Shown: one piece after another, positions 14,597 through 24,724 of the stretch | Position numbering within the stretch: position 1 is the stretch's first letter | How the letters are laid out: each line of letters begins with the position of its first letter | From: Neisseria canis | Lineage (GTDB): Bacteria > Pseudomonadota > Gammaproteobacteria > Burkholderiales > Neisseriaceae | Assembly (NCBI RefSeq): GCF_900636765.1 | Contig: NZ_LR134313.1 | Location: forward strand, 248,001-312,000 | DNA: 64,000 bases | Reading direction: 5' to 3' | Position numbers and translations under genes: made by a program | Notes under the pieces: model-generated | Seen by the model: the letters and a program-made list of their open reading frames with translations, nothing else | What the model was told of the DNA's origin: nothing | Database searches by the model: none

Positions 14597-16771
14597 TTAA
14601 CCGTTCGCTTGACGGATACCTTGTTTCGCTGATGCTGCCTGCTGATTAGATTGTTGCTCGTTCTGCATTAATTTTTGCAACACCAAATCACGCGGGCCGT
14701 CCATCACAACTTTTCCGTTATCCATCACAATAATGCGATTAACAATCTGCAATACTTGTGGGCGGTGAGTAACCACAACCATGGTTTTGTCTTTACACCA
14801 CTGCCCTACCGCATTAAGCGCCATACGCTCGGTCGCTTGATCCAAACCTGTAGTGGGTTCATCCAACAACACGACTTTCGGATTACGCAAAGTCATTCTG
14901 GCAAGAGAAATAATCTGCTTTTGCCCGCCCGACAAGCCCAAACCATCTTCACCCAAAGGCATATCCAAGCCACGCGGATGGTTTCTGATAATCCGGTCAA
15001 GACCGAAACGTTTCAAAGCAACCAATAATTCTTGATCCGTTGAGAAACCGTCTGTCCGAGCCAAATCCATATTCTCACGCAACGTGCCTAAAAATAAACG
15101 TGGTGACTGGCTCAACAGCAAAACTTTATTGCGCAAAAAGTTCGGATCAATTTGGCGCATATCCACGCCATCTAAAGTAACATTGCCCGACGCACCATCA
15201 TATAAACCACTGGCCAATTTAAGCATGGTGCTCTTACCGCTACCAATTCGACCCAATACGCCTACTTTCTCTCCGGAACGGATATTGATATTTAGGCCGG
15301 AAACTGCAACAGCTCCATCTTCGCCGTATTTGAACGAAACATTTTCAAAACCAATCGCACCTTGAACATTGTCCAAAGTAATGTATTTACGCTCGGGTTG
15401 GCGCTCAATGGGGCGCTGTACAATATTGTTCACACCGCTAAGGGCCAACTTCGCCTGCTGAAAACGGGTAGCCAGCCCGGCAATCTGAGCCAGCGGCGCC
15501 AATGCCCGACCAGATAAAATAACCGATGCAATCAAAGCACCCATTGTAATCCGGTCACTTGGGTTTTCAGCGTGAATAAGATAAGTGCCCAACAAAACAA
15601 GGAATACTGTATTCAGCTGCTGCATAGCAACAGCAAAGTTGATCATAAAGTTACTGGTATCTTTTACTTTTATAGAAGAAGCCGAAGTTTTGGCAGTATA
15701 TTCGTCCCAACGCTGTTGCGCCCAAGTTGTCGCATTATTGGTTTTTAAGGTTTCGATGCCTTCCAATGCCTCTACCGCCAAACCTTGACGCTGAGACGAC
15801 TCTTTCATTGATTCATTAATATAACGGGACAAAGGGCGTTGAACCAAGAAACCCACAATGATAACAATAGGAATAATAGTTAAGGGAACCAATGCCAATT
15901 TACCACCTACAATCCCAATTACGGAAACGAATAAAAGCAGGAACGGTAAATCAACTAAAGTTAATAAGCTGGCACTGGTCATAAACTCACGAACAGACTC
16001 AAACTCACGCAAGTTATTCGCATACGATCCGGCAGACGCAGGCCTGTCTGCCAAACGCAAAGCCATAACCCGGCGGAACAGCGCCGAACTGATGATTAAA
16101 TCCGCTTTTTTACCAGCGATATCAGTTAAATGGCCGCGAATTAATTTAGCTATAAATTCAAAGGTAATAGCTAAAACCACACCGATACTCAACACCCAAA
16201 GTGTTTCATAAGCCTGATTCGGAATAACCCTGTCGTACACATTCATCACATACAAAGAGCTGACCAAGGCTAAAAAATTAATGATGAATGTTGCTAAAAT
16301 TACTTGGTAATAATACCCTTTAAAACGCCAAATAACTTTCCAGAACCACGCTTTCGGCAAATCATATTCAGGGAGGTCTGAACGGGCATCCGATACCATT
16401 TTGGGTTTGATGAACCAACAGTAACCCAAATAAAGATCAGATAGCTGTTCGTGACTCAATTCTTGAGCCAATCCATCTGCCTGTCTGATATGGTAAGTTC
16501 TTGAACGACCTGCACCGTTTATCTTTGTAATCACAGCAGCTTCTTCATTATGAAGAATAACTACGACTGGTACTGCCAAAGACGGTATTTCATCTAAATT
16601 CCGCTTCGAAAGCGTATTTTCAAAGCCGTGGCTTCTCAAAACTTCTTTCAAAGAATGAAAATTAACATTGAGCTTTTTATCTCTAACTACCTCAGCAGAT
16701 AACACCGCCTCAGATACAGGAGAACCCAATATCTGAGTTGCCAAAGCAATATGTTCGATAATTGATTTCAT
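14597..16771 (-). CDS. Type I secretion ABC transporter/permease (LapB/RtxB type)
   Basis: A 724-residue ATPase-permease. Residues 1-130 are a C39-like domain without the catalytic Cys (the position reads LGSPVSEAVL), as in RTX exporters, where it binds the substrate and does not cut it. A six-helix transmembrane domain spans about 150-440. The nucleotide-binding domain has Walker A GRIGSGKST, signature LSGGQKQ, Walker B VVLLDEPT and the H-loop VTHR. It powers one-step export of a C-terminally signalled protein. Substrate, probably a large RTX-type adhesin, is not in the window. Flanked by its TolC and HlyD partners on the same strand. Confidence 0.92.
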   Translation of the reverse strand: MKSIIEHIALATQILGSPVSEAVLSAEVVRDKKLNVNFHSLKEVLRSHGFENTLSKRNLDEIPSLAVPVVVILHNEEAAVITKINGAGRSRTYHIRQADGLAQELSHEQLSDLYLGYCWFIKPKMVSDARSDLPEYDLPKAWFWKVIWRFKGYYYQVILATFIINFLALVSSLYVMNVYDRVIPNQAYETLWVLSIGVVLAITFEFIAKLIRGHLTDIAGKKADLIISSALFRRVMALRLADRPASAGSYANNLREFESVREFMTSASLLTLVDLPFLLLFVSVIGIVGGKLALVPLTIIPIVIIVGFLVQRPLSRYINESMKESSQRQGLAVEALEGIETLKTNNATTWAQQRWDEYTAKTSASSIKVKDTSNFMINFAVAMQQLNTVFLVLLGTYLIHAENPSDRITMGALIASVILSGRALAPLAQIAGLATRFQQAKLALSGVNNIVQRPIERQPERKYITLDNVQGAIGFENVSFKYGEDGAVAVSGLNINIRSGEKVGVLGRIGSGKSTMLKLASGLYDGASGNVTLDGVDMRQIDPNFLRNKVLLLSQSPRLFLGTLRENMDLARTDGFSTDQELLVALKRFGLDRIIRNHPRGLDMPLGEDGLGLSGGQKQIISLARMTLRNPKVVLLDEPTTGLDQATERMALNAVGQWCKDKTMVVVTHRPQVLQIVNRIIVMDNGKVVMDGPRDLVLQKLMQNEQQSNQQAASAKQGIRQANG

Positions 16772-16814
16772 AGCTTTTATTCAATCGTAGATTCTAAAAA
16801 ATATGTAAGTTTAT

Positions 16815-18098
16815 TTATTTTTGGTTGCTTGATTCTTCAGTAGTAATCCCTGCCCAATTCGCAATTTGAGCCTGAGCAGTAAGATACTCTAACGCAGCAT
16901 CACGAAAATCGTTTCTAGCTGTAATATTTTCCTGCTCAATGTTAGCAAGTTCGTTATAAGCACCTAAAACATCTGTCAAAGTACGGCGAGCAACCTTAAA
17001 TTGCAACTCATACGCCTTTACTACTTCTTTCTGTGAAACGATATGTTGCGCTGTAATTCCGGAACGCAGTTCACTTTGAGCCATATCCATTTCAGCTGTT
17101 TTCGCACGTTCGGCAACTTCACGTAAAATCTGATCCAGTTTTGAATCTGCCGCTTCCACAGTATGGAGATTTTTATCTACCGTATGACGGGCTGCTTGGT
17201 CAAAAAAGTTCCATGACAAATTTAAGTAAACTTGCTTGGTCTCTTTGGTAGCAACACCCTCTAAATTAATTGCAGGCTTTCTAGCTGCTTTCGAAGCTTG
17301 CAATTCATAAAAAGTGCTCTCACGTTCTGCTTTTTGTGCTAAATAACTCGGATTCACTCCATTATCCATACCTTTATAACGGCTGATAAGCGTACGGGTT
17401 GTTTCGGTACGGAAAGGGTCTTTAAGATCCTGAGGACGAAGAGAGGTAACTGTATACTTGGATAACCTGCTCAATGCCAATTCCATGGTACGTGTGAGTT
17501 GCGCGATTGTTGTTTGCACTTGCAAACGTCTGGCCTCCGCTTCCACTAACTCAGAGCGCCGGCCTGTGTCATACTTTGCTACAACACTTAAATCTTTTAA
17601 TAATTTATTATGCCGATTTAAGCTGTGTTGGTTAACTTCGATAGATTCTTTTGCCCTTAATGCAGTCAAATACAATTTACCGATCTCACCACCTAATTGT
17701 TCTTGAGTTTCATAATATTTATATTTGTAATAAATTTCTTTTTGCTTGTCCCGGTTTACTGAAGCAGTAATCCCCCCCCAAGAATACAGGTTCAACGTGC
17801 CTTTCAAGCCGATAGCATTTTTTAAATCATCATCTGCATCTCTGTTGTCTTGCATCAACACTTGCGTGCCAGTTAAACCAACAACTGGGTAATGAGCAGC
17901 TTTAGATGCTTTAGTAGCACTTTCAGCAGCAGCCAAATTTGCCCTAGCCTCCAACAAAGAGGGATCAGCCACTAAAGACTTTTGTAGAATTTCACGTAAT
18001 TCTTTCGCGGCCACCGGTTGGCTTATGAAAACCGCAGCAACATAAAAAACGGAAGCGCGCTTCAAAAAACCAATTGTTTTATAGAGATGCTTTTGCAT
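16815..18098 (-). CDS. TolC family outer membrane channel of the type I secretion system
   Basis: A 427-residue outer-membrane efflux protein. A signal sequence covers about residues 1-31 (FYVAAVFISQPVAA before KELREILQ). Two repeats of the TolC fold follow, each with a long helix-rich hairpin; TVTSLRPQDL and the NPSYLAQKAERE segment fit the family. As the first gene of the leftward tolC-ABC-hlyD unit it provides the dedicated exit channel. The coding sequence is somewhat AT-richer than the flanking core genes. Confidence 0.85.
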   Translation of the reverse strand: MQKHLYKTIGFLKRASVFYVAAVFISQPVAAKELREILQKSLVADPSLLEARANLAAAESATKASKAAHYPVVGLTGTQVLMQDNRDADDDLKNAIGLKGTLNLYSWGGITASVNRDKQKEIYYKYKYYETQEQLGGEIGKLYLTALRAKESIEVNQHSLNRHNKLLKDLSVVAKYDTGRRSELVEAEARRLQVQTTIAQLTRTMELALSRLSKYTVTSLRPQDLKDPFRTETTRTLISRYKGMDNGVNPSYLAQKAERESTFYELQASKAARKPAINLEGVATKETKQVYLNLSWNFFDQAARHTVDKNLHTVEAADSKLDQILREVAERAKTAEMDMAQSELRSGITAQHIVSQKEVVKAYELQFKVARRTLTDVLGAYNELANIEQENITARNDFRDAALEYLTAQAQIANWAGITTEESSNQK

Positions 18099-18303
18099 AT
18101 TTTTAAACTTATTCGTAATTTACACTATTACCATATGAACCATCGGCATCAATATAGTTCACAAGCATATAGCTAATTCAAAACTATTGCAGAATAACAC
18201 CATATTGCAATTTATTCACGCAATGAGTGATAAAAGGTTCCCTTATTTGTTAAAAGTGTAGCGTAATTATGTTTTAATTCTACGCCTTAGGTAAGGAAAA
18301 ACA
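18099..18303. other. Intergenic promoter region of the type I secretion operon
   Basis: About 200 bp with AT-rich sequence and no coding frame. The operon promoter must lie here, but I cannot single out a convincing -35/-10 pair. Confidence 0.35.
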
Positions 18304-18331
18304 AAGCCCTTACTGTATCACAGCAGGGCTT
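18304..18331 (-). terminator. Terminator of rplY
   Basis: AAGCCCT and AGGGCTT arms around a 14-base loop, followed on the minus strand by a T-rich run. It lies 17 bases beyond the rplY stop. Confidence 0.65.
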
Positions 18332-18347
18332 GGCTCAAAATTAAATC

Positions 18348-18920
18348 TTAACGTTTTTTACCGGTAACTGTTGCCACCGCTAAATTAGCATCACGCTTCA
18401 ATGCAACGCTGCTCACACCCTCAGGATACGCGATATCAGTCAGGTGCAAAATATCTCCAGCTACTACATTTTCACAGTTCAATTCCAAAAAAGCAGGAAT
18501 ATTTTTAGGATCAACAATACAGTCAACTGTAGTGCTCAACAAAGAAACACGTCCGCTTTGCAACTTCACAGCCTGAGATTTCTCAGCATTAACGATATGC
18601 ACAGGCAAGCGCATACGCAAAGGTTTGTTGGAATCTACTACTTGAAAGTCAAGATGCTGCACTTCTTGACGAACCGGATGGATCTGAAAATCACGAACGA
18701 TAACATCATGAACTTTGCCATCCAAAGACAATTTAATCAATGCAGTATGGAAAGACTCTTTTTCCAAAGCATAGAATACAGTTTTGTGATCAACTGCAAT
18801 AGCAGTTGCTGCTTGATCTTCACCATATAAAACTGCCGGGGTTTTACCTTCGCGACGCAGGCGGCGGCTCGCACCAGTACCTTGAGCTTCACGAACAACG
18901 GCTTGAATTTCGTACGACAT
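18348..18920 (-). CDS. rplY: 50S ribosomal protein L25/general stress protein Ctc
   Basis: A 190-residue long-form L25 (TL5/CTC type): the 5S rRNA-binding N-terminal domain (residues 1-95; [20 protein letters not shown]) plus the C-terminal beta domain. The frame is open upstream for 19 codons, but [20 protein letters not shown] is the family start and GGAG precedes it by 11 bases. It follows prs by 66 bp on the same strand, the usual prs-rplY order. Confidence 0.93.
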   Translation of the reverse strand: MSYEIQAVVREAQGTGASRRLRREGKTPAVLYGEDQAATAIAVDHKTVFYALEKESFHTALIKLSLDGKVHDVIVRDFQIHPVRQEVQHLDFQVVDSNKPLRMRLPVHIVNAEKSQAVKLQSGRVSLLSTTVDCIVDPKNIPAFLELNCENVVAGDILHLTDIAYPEGVSSVALKRDANLAVATVTGKKR

Positions 18921-18986
18921 AGTATAAATACTCCAAAAAATTAAACAATACTGCCTGTAACCGCGACCAGTATCCAAGCAGCAAAA

Positions 18987-19973
18987 TTATGGGAGGAAAA
19001 TCGCTCCCGGTGCTACAAGTTCCTCATTAAACAGATAAGAAACGGATTCTTCGTTGCTGATCCGTCTTACAGTTTCCGCTAGTAAACCAGCAATAGTTAC
19101 TTGGCGGATTTTAGAACATTTTTTTCCATCTTCAGACAAAGGAATAGTGTCTGTTACGACTACTTGGTCGATATCCGAAGAAGCGATACGGCTTATGGCT
19201 TCACCAGAGAAAACGGGATGTGTCGCATATGCCAACACCCTTTCCGCACCACGCTCTTTCAAAGCAGATGCAGCCTTACATAAAGTATTTGCAGTATCAA
19301 TCATATCATCAATAATCAAGCACGTACGGCCTTGTATGTCACCGATAATATTCATTACTTCTGCTACGTTCGCTTTTGGTCGACGTTTGTCAATAATCGC
19401 CAAATCAACATTCAGCATTTTTGCAACTGCCCGTGCACGCACTACGCCTCCAATATCAGGGCTTACAACAGTTAGGTTTTCTATGCGCTGCTGCTGTATA
19501 TCATTAATTAAAATAGGCGTAGCATAAATATTGTCTACTGGAATATCGAAAAAACCTTGTATTTGGTCTGCATGCAAATCTACCGTCAACACCCTGTCGA
19601 TACCTGCAGAATACAGCATATTGGCAACCAGTTTAGCTGAAATAGGTACACGAACCGATCGGGGACGTCGGTCTTGGCGCGCATAGCCAAAATAAGGAAT
19701 TGCTGCTGTAATACGTCCGGCAGAGGCTCTTTTCAAAGCATCCGCCATAGTCAATACTTCCATTAAATTATCGTTCGTAGGCGCACAAGTTGGCTGGACG
19801 ATAAATACGTCACGGCCACGGACATTCTCCAACAGCTCAATGGCAACTTCACCATCTGAAAACCTGCCCACGGAAGCGTTACCCAAGGAAATACCTAAGT
19901 GTTTAACTACATTTTTTGCCAATTCGGGGTTAGCATTTCCGGTAAACACCATCAAGCTGTCGTATGCTGCCAT
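18987..19973 (-). CDS. prs: Ribose-phosphate pyrophosphokinase (PRPP synthase)
   Basis: A 328-residue class I PRPP synthase, making phosphoribosyl pyrophosphate from ribose-5-phosphate and ATP for purine, pyrimidine, His and Trp synthesis. Visible signatures are [20 protein letters not shown], the pyrophosphate/ATP loop YARQDRRPR and the PRPP-binding [15 protein letters not shown] segment ([14 protein letters not shown]). Neisseria homologues begin [13 protein letters not shown], so ATG 19973 is used. A further in-frame ATG at 20015 (MFPGCKK) has the better Shine-Dalgarno (GGAAG, six bases), so a 14-residue extension cannot be excluded. Confidence 0.93.
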   Translation of the reverse strand: MAAYDSLMVFTGNANPELAKNVVKHLGISLGNASVGRFSDGEVAIELLENVRGRDVFIVQPTCAPTNDNLMEVLTMADALKRASAGRITAAIPYFGYARQDRRPRSVRVPISAKLVANMLYSAGIDRVLTVDLHADQIQGFFDIPVDNIYATPILINDIQQQRIENLTVVSPDIGGVVRARAVAKMLNVDLAIIDKRRPKANVAEVMNIIGDIQGRTCLIIDDMIDTANTLCKAASALKERGAERVLAYATHPVFSGEAISRIASSDIDQVVVTDTIPLSEDGKKCSKIRQVTIAGLLAETVRRISNEESVSYLFNEELVAPGAIFLP

Positions 19974-20110
19974 TTCTTTATCATCCAAGATTGTTTTTTT
20001 GCACCCAGGAAACATCGCAAGCTTCCTTGTTTCTCAAAATAATGGAAACGTATTATACGCATCTACCGCATTTCCTCAAAGCACAAACGGCATTTTTTAC
20101 GGTTGAACGT

Positions 20111-20143
20111 AATAAAAGCGTGCAAGCTAACTTACACGCTTTT
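20111..20143 (-). terminator. Terminator behind the tRNA-Gln pair
   Basis: AAAAGCGTG and CACGCTTTT arms enclose a 12-base loop, four bases beyond the CCA end of the second tRNA. Confidence 0.8.
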
Positions 20144-20146
20144 GTT

Positions 20147-20223
20147 TGGCTGGGGATGTAGGATTCGAACCTACGAATGCCGGAATCAAAATCCGGTGCC
20201 TTAACCAACTTGGCGAATCCCCA
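20147..20223 (-). tRNA. tRNA-Gln (anticodon TTG), copy 2
   Basis: On the minus strand: acceptor TGGGGAT/ATCCCCA, discriminator G and an encoded CCA. The anticodon arm is CCGGA-TTTTGAT-TCCGG with TTG at positions 34-36, and the T arm contains GGTTCGAATCC. Identical to the copy at 20234-20310. Confidence 0.95.
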
Positions 20224-20233
20224 ATAACCTGGG

Positions 20234-20310
20234 TGGCTGGGGATGTAGGATTCGAACCTACGAATGCCGGAATCAAAATCCGGTGCCTTAACCAACTTGG
20301 CGAATCCCCA
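20234..20310 (-). tRNA. tRNA-Gln (anticodon TTG), copy 1
   Basis: Same sequence as the neighbouring copy, ten bases away. It starts 13 bases behind the ispE stop, so the pair may be co-transcribed with ispE and released by processing. Confidence 0.95.
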
Positions 20311-20323
20311 ACGCTTCAAAACA

Positions 20324-21172
20324 TTATATATCAAACAAAGGATGCTGGGTTAAACCTTCCACGCAAAATGCCTGATATTTTTTTGAAACCTCTTTGCAGA
20401 TTATTTCAGCTTTTTCTTTAGTGCTTACAGCGATAAAAACACAGGCGCCTGAGCCTGTCATCAATGGATCGCTGCCATGTACTTTTAAATCTTCAAAAGC
20501 GGTAAAAACCTGCGGATACTCTTCAAACACTACTGACTGCATATCATTTCTAAAAGGCTGTAGTGCCTGAAAGCTGGCTATTATGCTTGGTTTTGAATCA
20601 CGCGTCAAGTTTTTGTGCGAAAAAATCTTTTGGGTGCTGACATGCACATTCGGCCTGATTATCACATACCACTGTTTGGGTATATCGATTTCGGTTAATT
20701 TCTCTCCGATGCCCCGAGCAAATGCATTACGTCCGAATATAAAAAACGGCACATCCGCCCCCAACTGTACGCCCAAGTCCATAAGTTGTTGACGGTTTAA
20801 ACCACATGTCCATAAACGGTTCAAAGCAAGCAGCATGGTTGCGGCATCTGAACTGCCTCCTCCTAAGCCGCCTCCCATCGGTATTTGCTTTTCCAGCCAG
20901 ATATCCACACCGAACTTACTCTGTGTTGCCTTTTGCAATAATTTGGCAGCACGAACAGTCAAGTCATGCTCCGGTTCCACACTGAAAGTCGGTGTATGCA
21001 AAACAATTTCACTATCTTGACGCACGGCAAGATGCAGGGTGTCATATAGTGCAACCAAGCAAAAAATGCTTTCCAATTCATGATAACCATCACTTCGGCG
21101 GCCCGTAATTCTCAGATCCAGATTCAGTTTGGCCGGTGCGGGATAAGTTCGGGCGTTCGCAGGCAGATTCAT
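20324..21172 (-). CDS. ispE: 4-diphosphocytidyl-2-C-methyl-D-erythritol kinase
   Basis: A 282-residue GHMP kinase that phosphorylates CDP-methylerythritol in the MEP isoprenoid pathway. [25 protein letters not shown] is the family N-terminus, with the Lys and Asp of the active site. The GHMP ATP loop is [14 protein letters not shown], and the C-terminal motif is MTGSGACVF. The ATG at 21172 has AGGGG six bases upstream and overlaps the lolB stop (ATGA); the ATG at 21193 has no such site. The lolB-ispE-tRNA-prs-rplY order is the usual one in Neisseria. Confidence 0.95.
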   Translation of the reverse strand: MNLPANARTYPAPAKLNLDLRITGRRSDGYHELESIFCLVALYDTLHLAVRQDSEIVLHTPTFSVEPEHDLTVRAAKLLQKATQSKFGVDIWLEKQIPMGGGLGGGSSDAATMLLALNRLWTCGLNRQQLMDLGVQLGADVPFFIFGRNAFARGIGEKLTEIDIPKQWYVIIRPNVHVSTQKIFSHKNLTRDSKPSIIASFQALQPFRNDMQSVVFEEYPQVFTAFEDLKVHGSDPLMTGSGACVFIAVSTKEKAEIICKEVSKKYQAFCVEGLTQHPLFDI

Positions 21173-21762
21173 TGCCGGCCCCTTGCGGCGCATTGTGCGG
21201 CGGCTTGGGTATCTTTTTCAAGCAACTGCATGTTATCAAACACCAGCCGCAGTATGAGTTTGCTGCTTTCCAGTAACAGGATACGCGGCGTGCCGTTTTC
21301 ATTGACTTGCCTTGAAATGATCCAATTAAATTGTTGCAGGCGCCCGTCATGGGAAATCTGATAAGGCGCGCCTTTTACCCATTGTCCTGCTGCCCAGATA
21401 TTCAAATATTGCACTGGCAGCTCATAGCCCAAAAGCTGCTCGCTTAATTCTTGAGGCGTTGCCGCACTGAAGACTTTTCCGTTGCCGTCTACCGCCAAAA
21501 CACCTTCTGCATCCTGGCACAATTGCCCCATTGTGCTGCCCAACGGCGTGTTCACATCTATGGTTTGCACTCCGTTTTGATAGGTCCAATCAAAATTGGC
21601 ATAAGAGCCTTTTTCGTTCACTTTTACAGCCAGCCGGCCGTCTGCATTAAAGTCGTTCAACTCTCCCTGCTCGCGCCAATCAGCCGGTTTTTGATAAGTC
21701 GAAGTACAGGCGCTCAATGCTGCACCCAGCAGCAACGCGCCCATAATTTGGGAAAACTTCAT
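21169..21762 (-). CDS. lolB: Outer-membrane lipoprotein LolB
   Basis: A 197-residue lipoprotein receptor that takes lipoproteins from LolA and inserts them in the outer membrane. The signal sequence ends in the lipobox LSAC with Cys19 as the lipidated residue. [23 protein letters not shown] is the family core. It overlaps ispE by four bases (ATGA), so the two are translationally coupled. Length is normal. Confidence 0.92.
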   Translation of the reverse strand: MKFSQIMGALLLGAALSACTSTYQKPADWREQGELNDFNADGRLAVKVNEKGSYANFDWTYQNGVQTIDVNTPLGSTMGQLCQDAEGVLAVDGNGKVFSAATPQELSEQLLGYELPVQYLNIWAAGQWVKGAPYQISHDGRLQQFNWIISRQVNENGTPRILLLESSKLILRLVFDNMQLLEKDTQAAAQCAARGRQ

Positions 21763-21784
21763 TATGTTTGTCCTTGTGTAAGTG

Positions 21785-21816
21785 ATGCCTGTCTGAAAAC
21801 AGTTTCAGACAGGCAT
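21785..21816. terminator. Inverted uptake-sequence pair
   Basis: ATGCCTGTCTGAAAAC faces its complement, between lolB and the TPR gene. It can end transcription from the TPR gene upstream. Confidence 0.6.
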
Positions 21817-21873
21817 TTAGCTCAATGGTTGAATGTAAACAGTTGTTTTTTTGCCTGATTGGGTACAGCAACA

Positions 21874-23709
21874 CTATTCTGTTTTAGGCACGGCCAAACC
21901 CAACCGTTTCATGGTTTCCAGCAAAATAAAGCGTTTGCCTTCTTTTTCTTTCAGACCTTTTTTGAATACTTCTTTGGCTTTTTCCTGCTTGCCAAGTTTC
22001 CAATATGCCTCGCCCAAATGGGAAGCCACTTCCGGGTCGGGCTGCTGCTCGAAAGCGAATTCCAAATAAGGCAAAGCGGCTTTTGCATCGCCTTTTAAGA
22101 AATGTGCCCAGCCCAAACTGTCGTTGATTGCCGCTGATTCCGGCTCCAAACGGTAAGCCGCTTCAATCAATTTAAAAGCCTCTTCTATATTGCCGCCGGG
22201 CACGCTTAACATGGTGTAGCCCAAGGCGTTCATGCCTTCAACGCTGTCAGGGCGCAATTGGCGGTACCGCTTCAAATCGGCAATGGCTTTCTCAGGCTCG
22301 TTCAAATCATCAGCGTAGAGAATGGCGCGTTGGTACAAAACATCGGCCAGTTTCTCCTGATTATCCTTTTGCTTGCTGATTTTTTCATAAAGCTCATTGA
22401 TTTCCCGAACAGCCTCTCTAGGTTTTTTATGTTTGCCCAAAGCAAACAGCTGCACCTTGAACAAATCTTCATCACTGAAAAAGCTGCCCTGCTGCTCAGG
22501 CAGGTTTTTGGCGGTTTTAATATGCTCCATCGCCTTCTGCCAATCGCCCGCCTCTGCTTCTATGGAAGCGGCCAGCACCACTTTGTCGAACACATAAATC
22601 GGCGCTTTGATTTTCTCCGCCCACTCACGCGCAGCTTGATAGTTTTTCATGTCGGCATAGCGCATGGCGGCAACCACTGCCGCCCGGCTTCTCTGCTCCT
22701 GCGTGCCGGTGTTATAAGCCTGCTCCAAATAAGACATTATCACCGGCAGCTCTGCTTTTTGGTTGATAGCTAACAATGCAGCCTGCATATAAAGGTCGGC
22801 ATCCGGCTTTTCTTTCAAAAGATTTTGCAGCAGATTATAAGCTTCGGAATGTTTTCCGGAATGTATCAGGCCTTCCACCTGAAGCTCGCGCCATACGGGC
22901 GAAAGTTTATCCGTTTTCGCCTCTGAGAAAAATTTATTCAAAATTTCGGGATTTTGCTGACCGATGAGGCGCAAGGTAAACATGGTGGCGGGCACAATCT
23001 GAGTGTCCAACTCGGTTAAACGCTGCAAAGCCTGTATCGCGCCCCGTTCATCATTGGCCATCGAGCTGAAAATCGCTTGGGAAATGACGGCTTCCGGCAT
23101 ATCGGGATAAGGCTTGGTCTCGCGTTTGACTTTCCGGTCAAGACGTTTGGCCAGCTCGGGATGCTCTATTGCTGTTTGGGCCAACTGCAAAAATAATTTG
23201 CGCTTGCTCTCGCTATCCGCCTTTTGCATTACTTTGTCGAAGTTTTTCTCAACTTCATCAAACTCTTTTAAAGACAAGCTGCGTACCCAAGCCATACGTT
23301 GCTGCGCTGCACTTGGCTCGGGCTCGATGGCGCGCCAGCGCTGGTAAATGGCTTCAGCCTGCTCATAAGCATGCAGGCTGATTGCTATCTCCATCGCCCG
23401 CTCGCCCACTTCGGGATCTTTAGTTCGGTTAAACGCAACCATATAGCTTGCCAGCGCCGTAGCAACATCGCCTTTTTGCAAGGCAATTTCGCCGCCCAAA
23501 AGGGTAAACAGCTCGCTGGCATGCTTCACCAAACGCGAACGGCGTTCATATTCGCTGATTTGCGGCTTTTTCTCCGCTTTTTTTACAGCCGACCCGATAC
23601 GCTGATAATCGGAAGCTTGCGGCGCTTCGTTAGACGCCGAAGCCGGCAAAGCTGCACTTAACAATAATGACAATACTAGCGGTTGAAAACGTTTTTGAAA
23701 AAAAGGCAT
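21874..23709 (-). CDS. Periplasmic tetratricopeptide repeat protein
   Basis: A 611-residue exported protein built of helical repeats. A signal peptide covers about residues 1-26 (PLVLSLLLSAALPASASNEA). TPR-like repeats run through the rest; the clearest are near the C-terminus (ADLKRYRQLRPDSVEGMNAL, then AAINDSLGWAHFLKGDAKAA and AYWKLGKQEKAKEVFKKGL). The open frame extends 19 codons upstream, but GGGA stands before ATG 23709 and the signal peptide begins there. It lies directly upstream of lolB on the same strand, an order seen in other Neisseria. TPR proteins assemble complexes; a specific partner cannot be told. Confidence 0.85.
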   Translation of the reverse strand: MPFFQKRFQPLVLSLLLSAALPASASNEAPQASDYQRIGSAVKKAEKKPQISEYERRSRLVKHASELFTLLGGEIALQKGDVATALASYMVAFNRTKDPEVGERAMEIAISLHAYEQAEAIYQRWRAIEPEPSAAQQRMAWVRSLSLKEFDEVEKNFDKVMQKADSESKRKLFLQLAQTAIEHPELAKRLDRKVKRETKPYPDMPEAVISQAIFSSMANDERGAIQALQRLTELDTQIVPATMFTLRLIGQQNPEILNKFFSEAKTDKLSPVWRELQVEGLIHSGKHSEAYNLLQNLLKEKPDADLYMQAALLAINQKAELPVIMSYLEQAYNTGTQEQRSRAAVVAAMRYADMKNYQAAREWAEKIKAPIYVFDKVVLAASIEAEAGDWQKAMEHIKTAKNLPEQQGSFFSDEDLFKVQLFALGKHKKPREAVREINELYEKISKQKDNQEKLADVLYQRAILYADDLNEPEKAIADLKRYRQLRPDSVEGMNALGYTMLSVPGGNIEEAFKLIEAAYRLEPESAAINDSLGWAHFLKGDAKAALPYLEFAFEQQPDPEVASHLGEAYWKLGKQEKAKEVFKKGLKEKEGKRFILLETMKRLGLAVPKTE

Positions 23710-23953
23710 AGCATTCCCTTTAGTGTGGTATATCTTCCGGCTGCCGTCTGCATTTTCCGGAATCATTGTGTGGGCGGCAGTATTGAGAAGTATTTAAAAT
23801 AATACCGGCAGCGCTGCGCACTGCATCCCGCCCTTATTAAAACCCCACCACAAAACTTGATCTGTGAATATATCGAGTAAAAATAAACCGCTACTTTATC
23901 ACAAGGCATAAGCCTGAGGCGATTTTTGCAACAATTAACGAGAGGTGCAAAAG

Positions 23954-23997
23954 CTTTTCAGACAGGCATATAATGGTTGCAATGCCTGTCTGAAAAC
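23954..23997. repeat. Facing uptake sequences
   Basis: TTTTCAGACAGGCAT and AATGCCTGTCTGAAAA point away from each other around 14 bases, in the gap between the divergent TPR and NUDIX genes. The right one ends ten bases before the NUDIX ATG. Confidence 0.7.
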
Positions 23998-24006
23998 CAT
24001 AAAACA

Positions 24007-24609
24007 ATGAATATTGAAACTTTACGCCGCCTCCTGAAAAGCCTTTCTGCCCAGCCGCATGGTTTATTAAACAAGCGGAACCGGCTTTTTATCAGGCAGC
24101 CTGCCGATTCCTTCCGCCCCGCCGCCGTTTTGCTCGCCGTGGTGCCGCATCAGGAGGAATGGAAGATATTGCTGACCAAACGTGCAGAAACCCTCAAGCA
24201 CCATACGGGCCAAGTTGCTTTTCCCGGCGGCGGTTATGATCAGGAAGACGCTTCGCTCACCGTAACCGCCTTGCGTGAAGCGCATGAAGAAGTCGGTACG
24301 CCTTACCACACTTGGGAAACTTTCGACATTATCCCGCCCTGCTACACGCCCAGCGGCTATGCCGTTTATACCGTGCCTGCTTTATCCGAAACCGAACCCA
24401 AGCTCATTTTGAACCCCAGTGAAGTAGCCGAGGCTTTCTATGTGCCGTTGTCGTTCGTTCTGGATACGGCCAACTACCGGCAGCGCATATTCCAATATCA
24501 AAATCAAACAGCCCAAGCCCCTGCCCTGCCATATTTGCATTACGACATTTGGGGGCTGACCGCCAGCATTTTGTATTCGATGGCGGAGCATTTCAGGCAT
24601 TACCGTTAA
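24007..24609 (+). CDS. NUDIX hydrolase, CoA pyrophosphatase type
   Basis: A 200-residue NUDIX enzyme. The NUDIX box reads GGGYDQEDASLTVTALREAH then EEVG, and it is preceded by HHTGQVAFPGGG, the NudL/CoAse signature. The expected reaction is hydrolysis of CoA or its derivatives to phosphopantetheine and ADP. ATG 24007 (MNIETLRRLL) is chosen; the longer frame from 23977 begins inside an uptake sequence. There is no visible Shine-Dalgarno before it. Monocistronic. Confidence 0.82.
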   Translation: MNIETLRRLLKSLSAQPHGLLNKRNRLFIRQPADSFRPAAVLLAVVPHQEEWKILLTKRAETLKHHTGQVAFPGGGYDQEDASLTVTALREAHEEVGTPYHTWETFDIIPPCYTPSGYAVYTVPALSETEPKLILNPSEVAEAFYVPLSFVLDTANYRQRIFQYQNQTAQAPALPYLHYDIWGLTASILYSMAEHFRHYR

Positions 24610-24650
24610 CTTATACCGCTTGATACTCTTTACTTTAGATACGATAAATA

Positions 24651-24707
24651 ATGCCTGTCTGAAAACTTTCAGGCTTCATTTGCGAAACCCTGTTTTCAGA
24701 CAGGCAT
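24651..24707. terminator. Inverted uptake-sequence pair between convergent genes
   Basis: ATGCCTGTCTGAAAAC and GTTTTCAGACAGGCAT enclose about 25 bases. Convergent stops at 24609 and 24725 flank it. Confidence 0.6.
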
Positions 24708-24724
24708 TGCCCTATCCTTAAGCT

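Noticed and set aside
20053..20421. Open frames with repeated protein words around 20.1-20.4 kb on both strands
   Set aside because: They are translations of the two tRNA-Gln genes.
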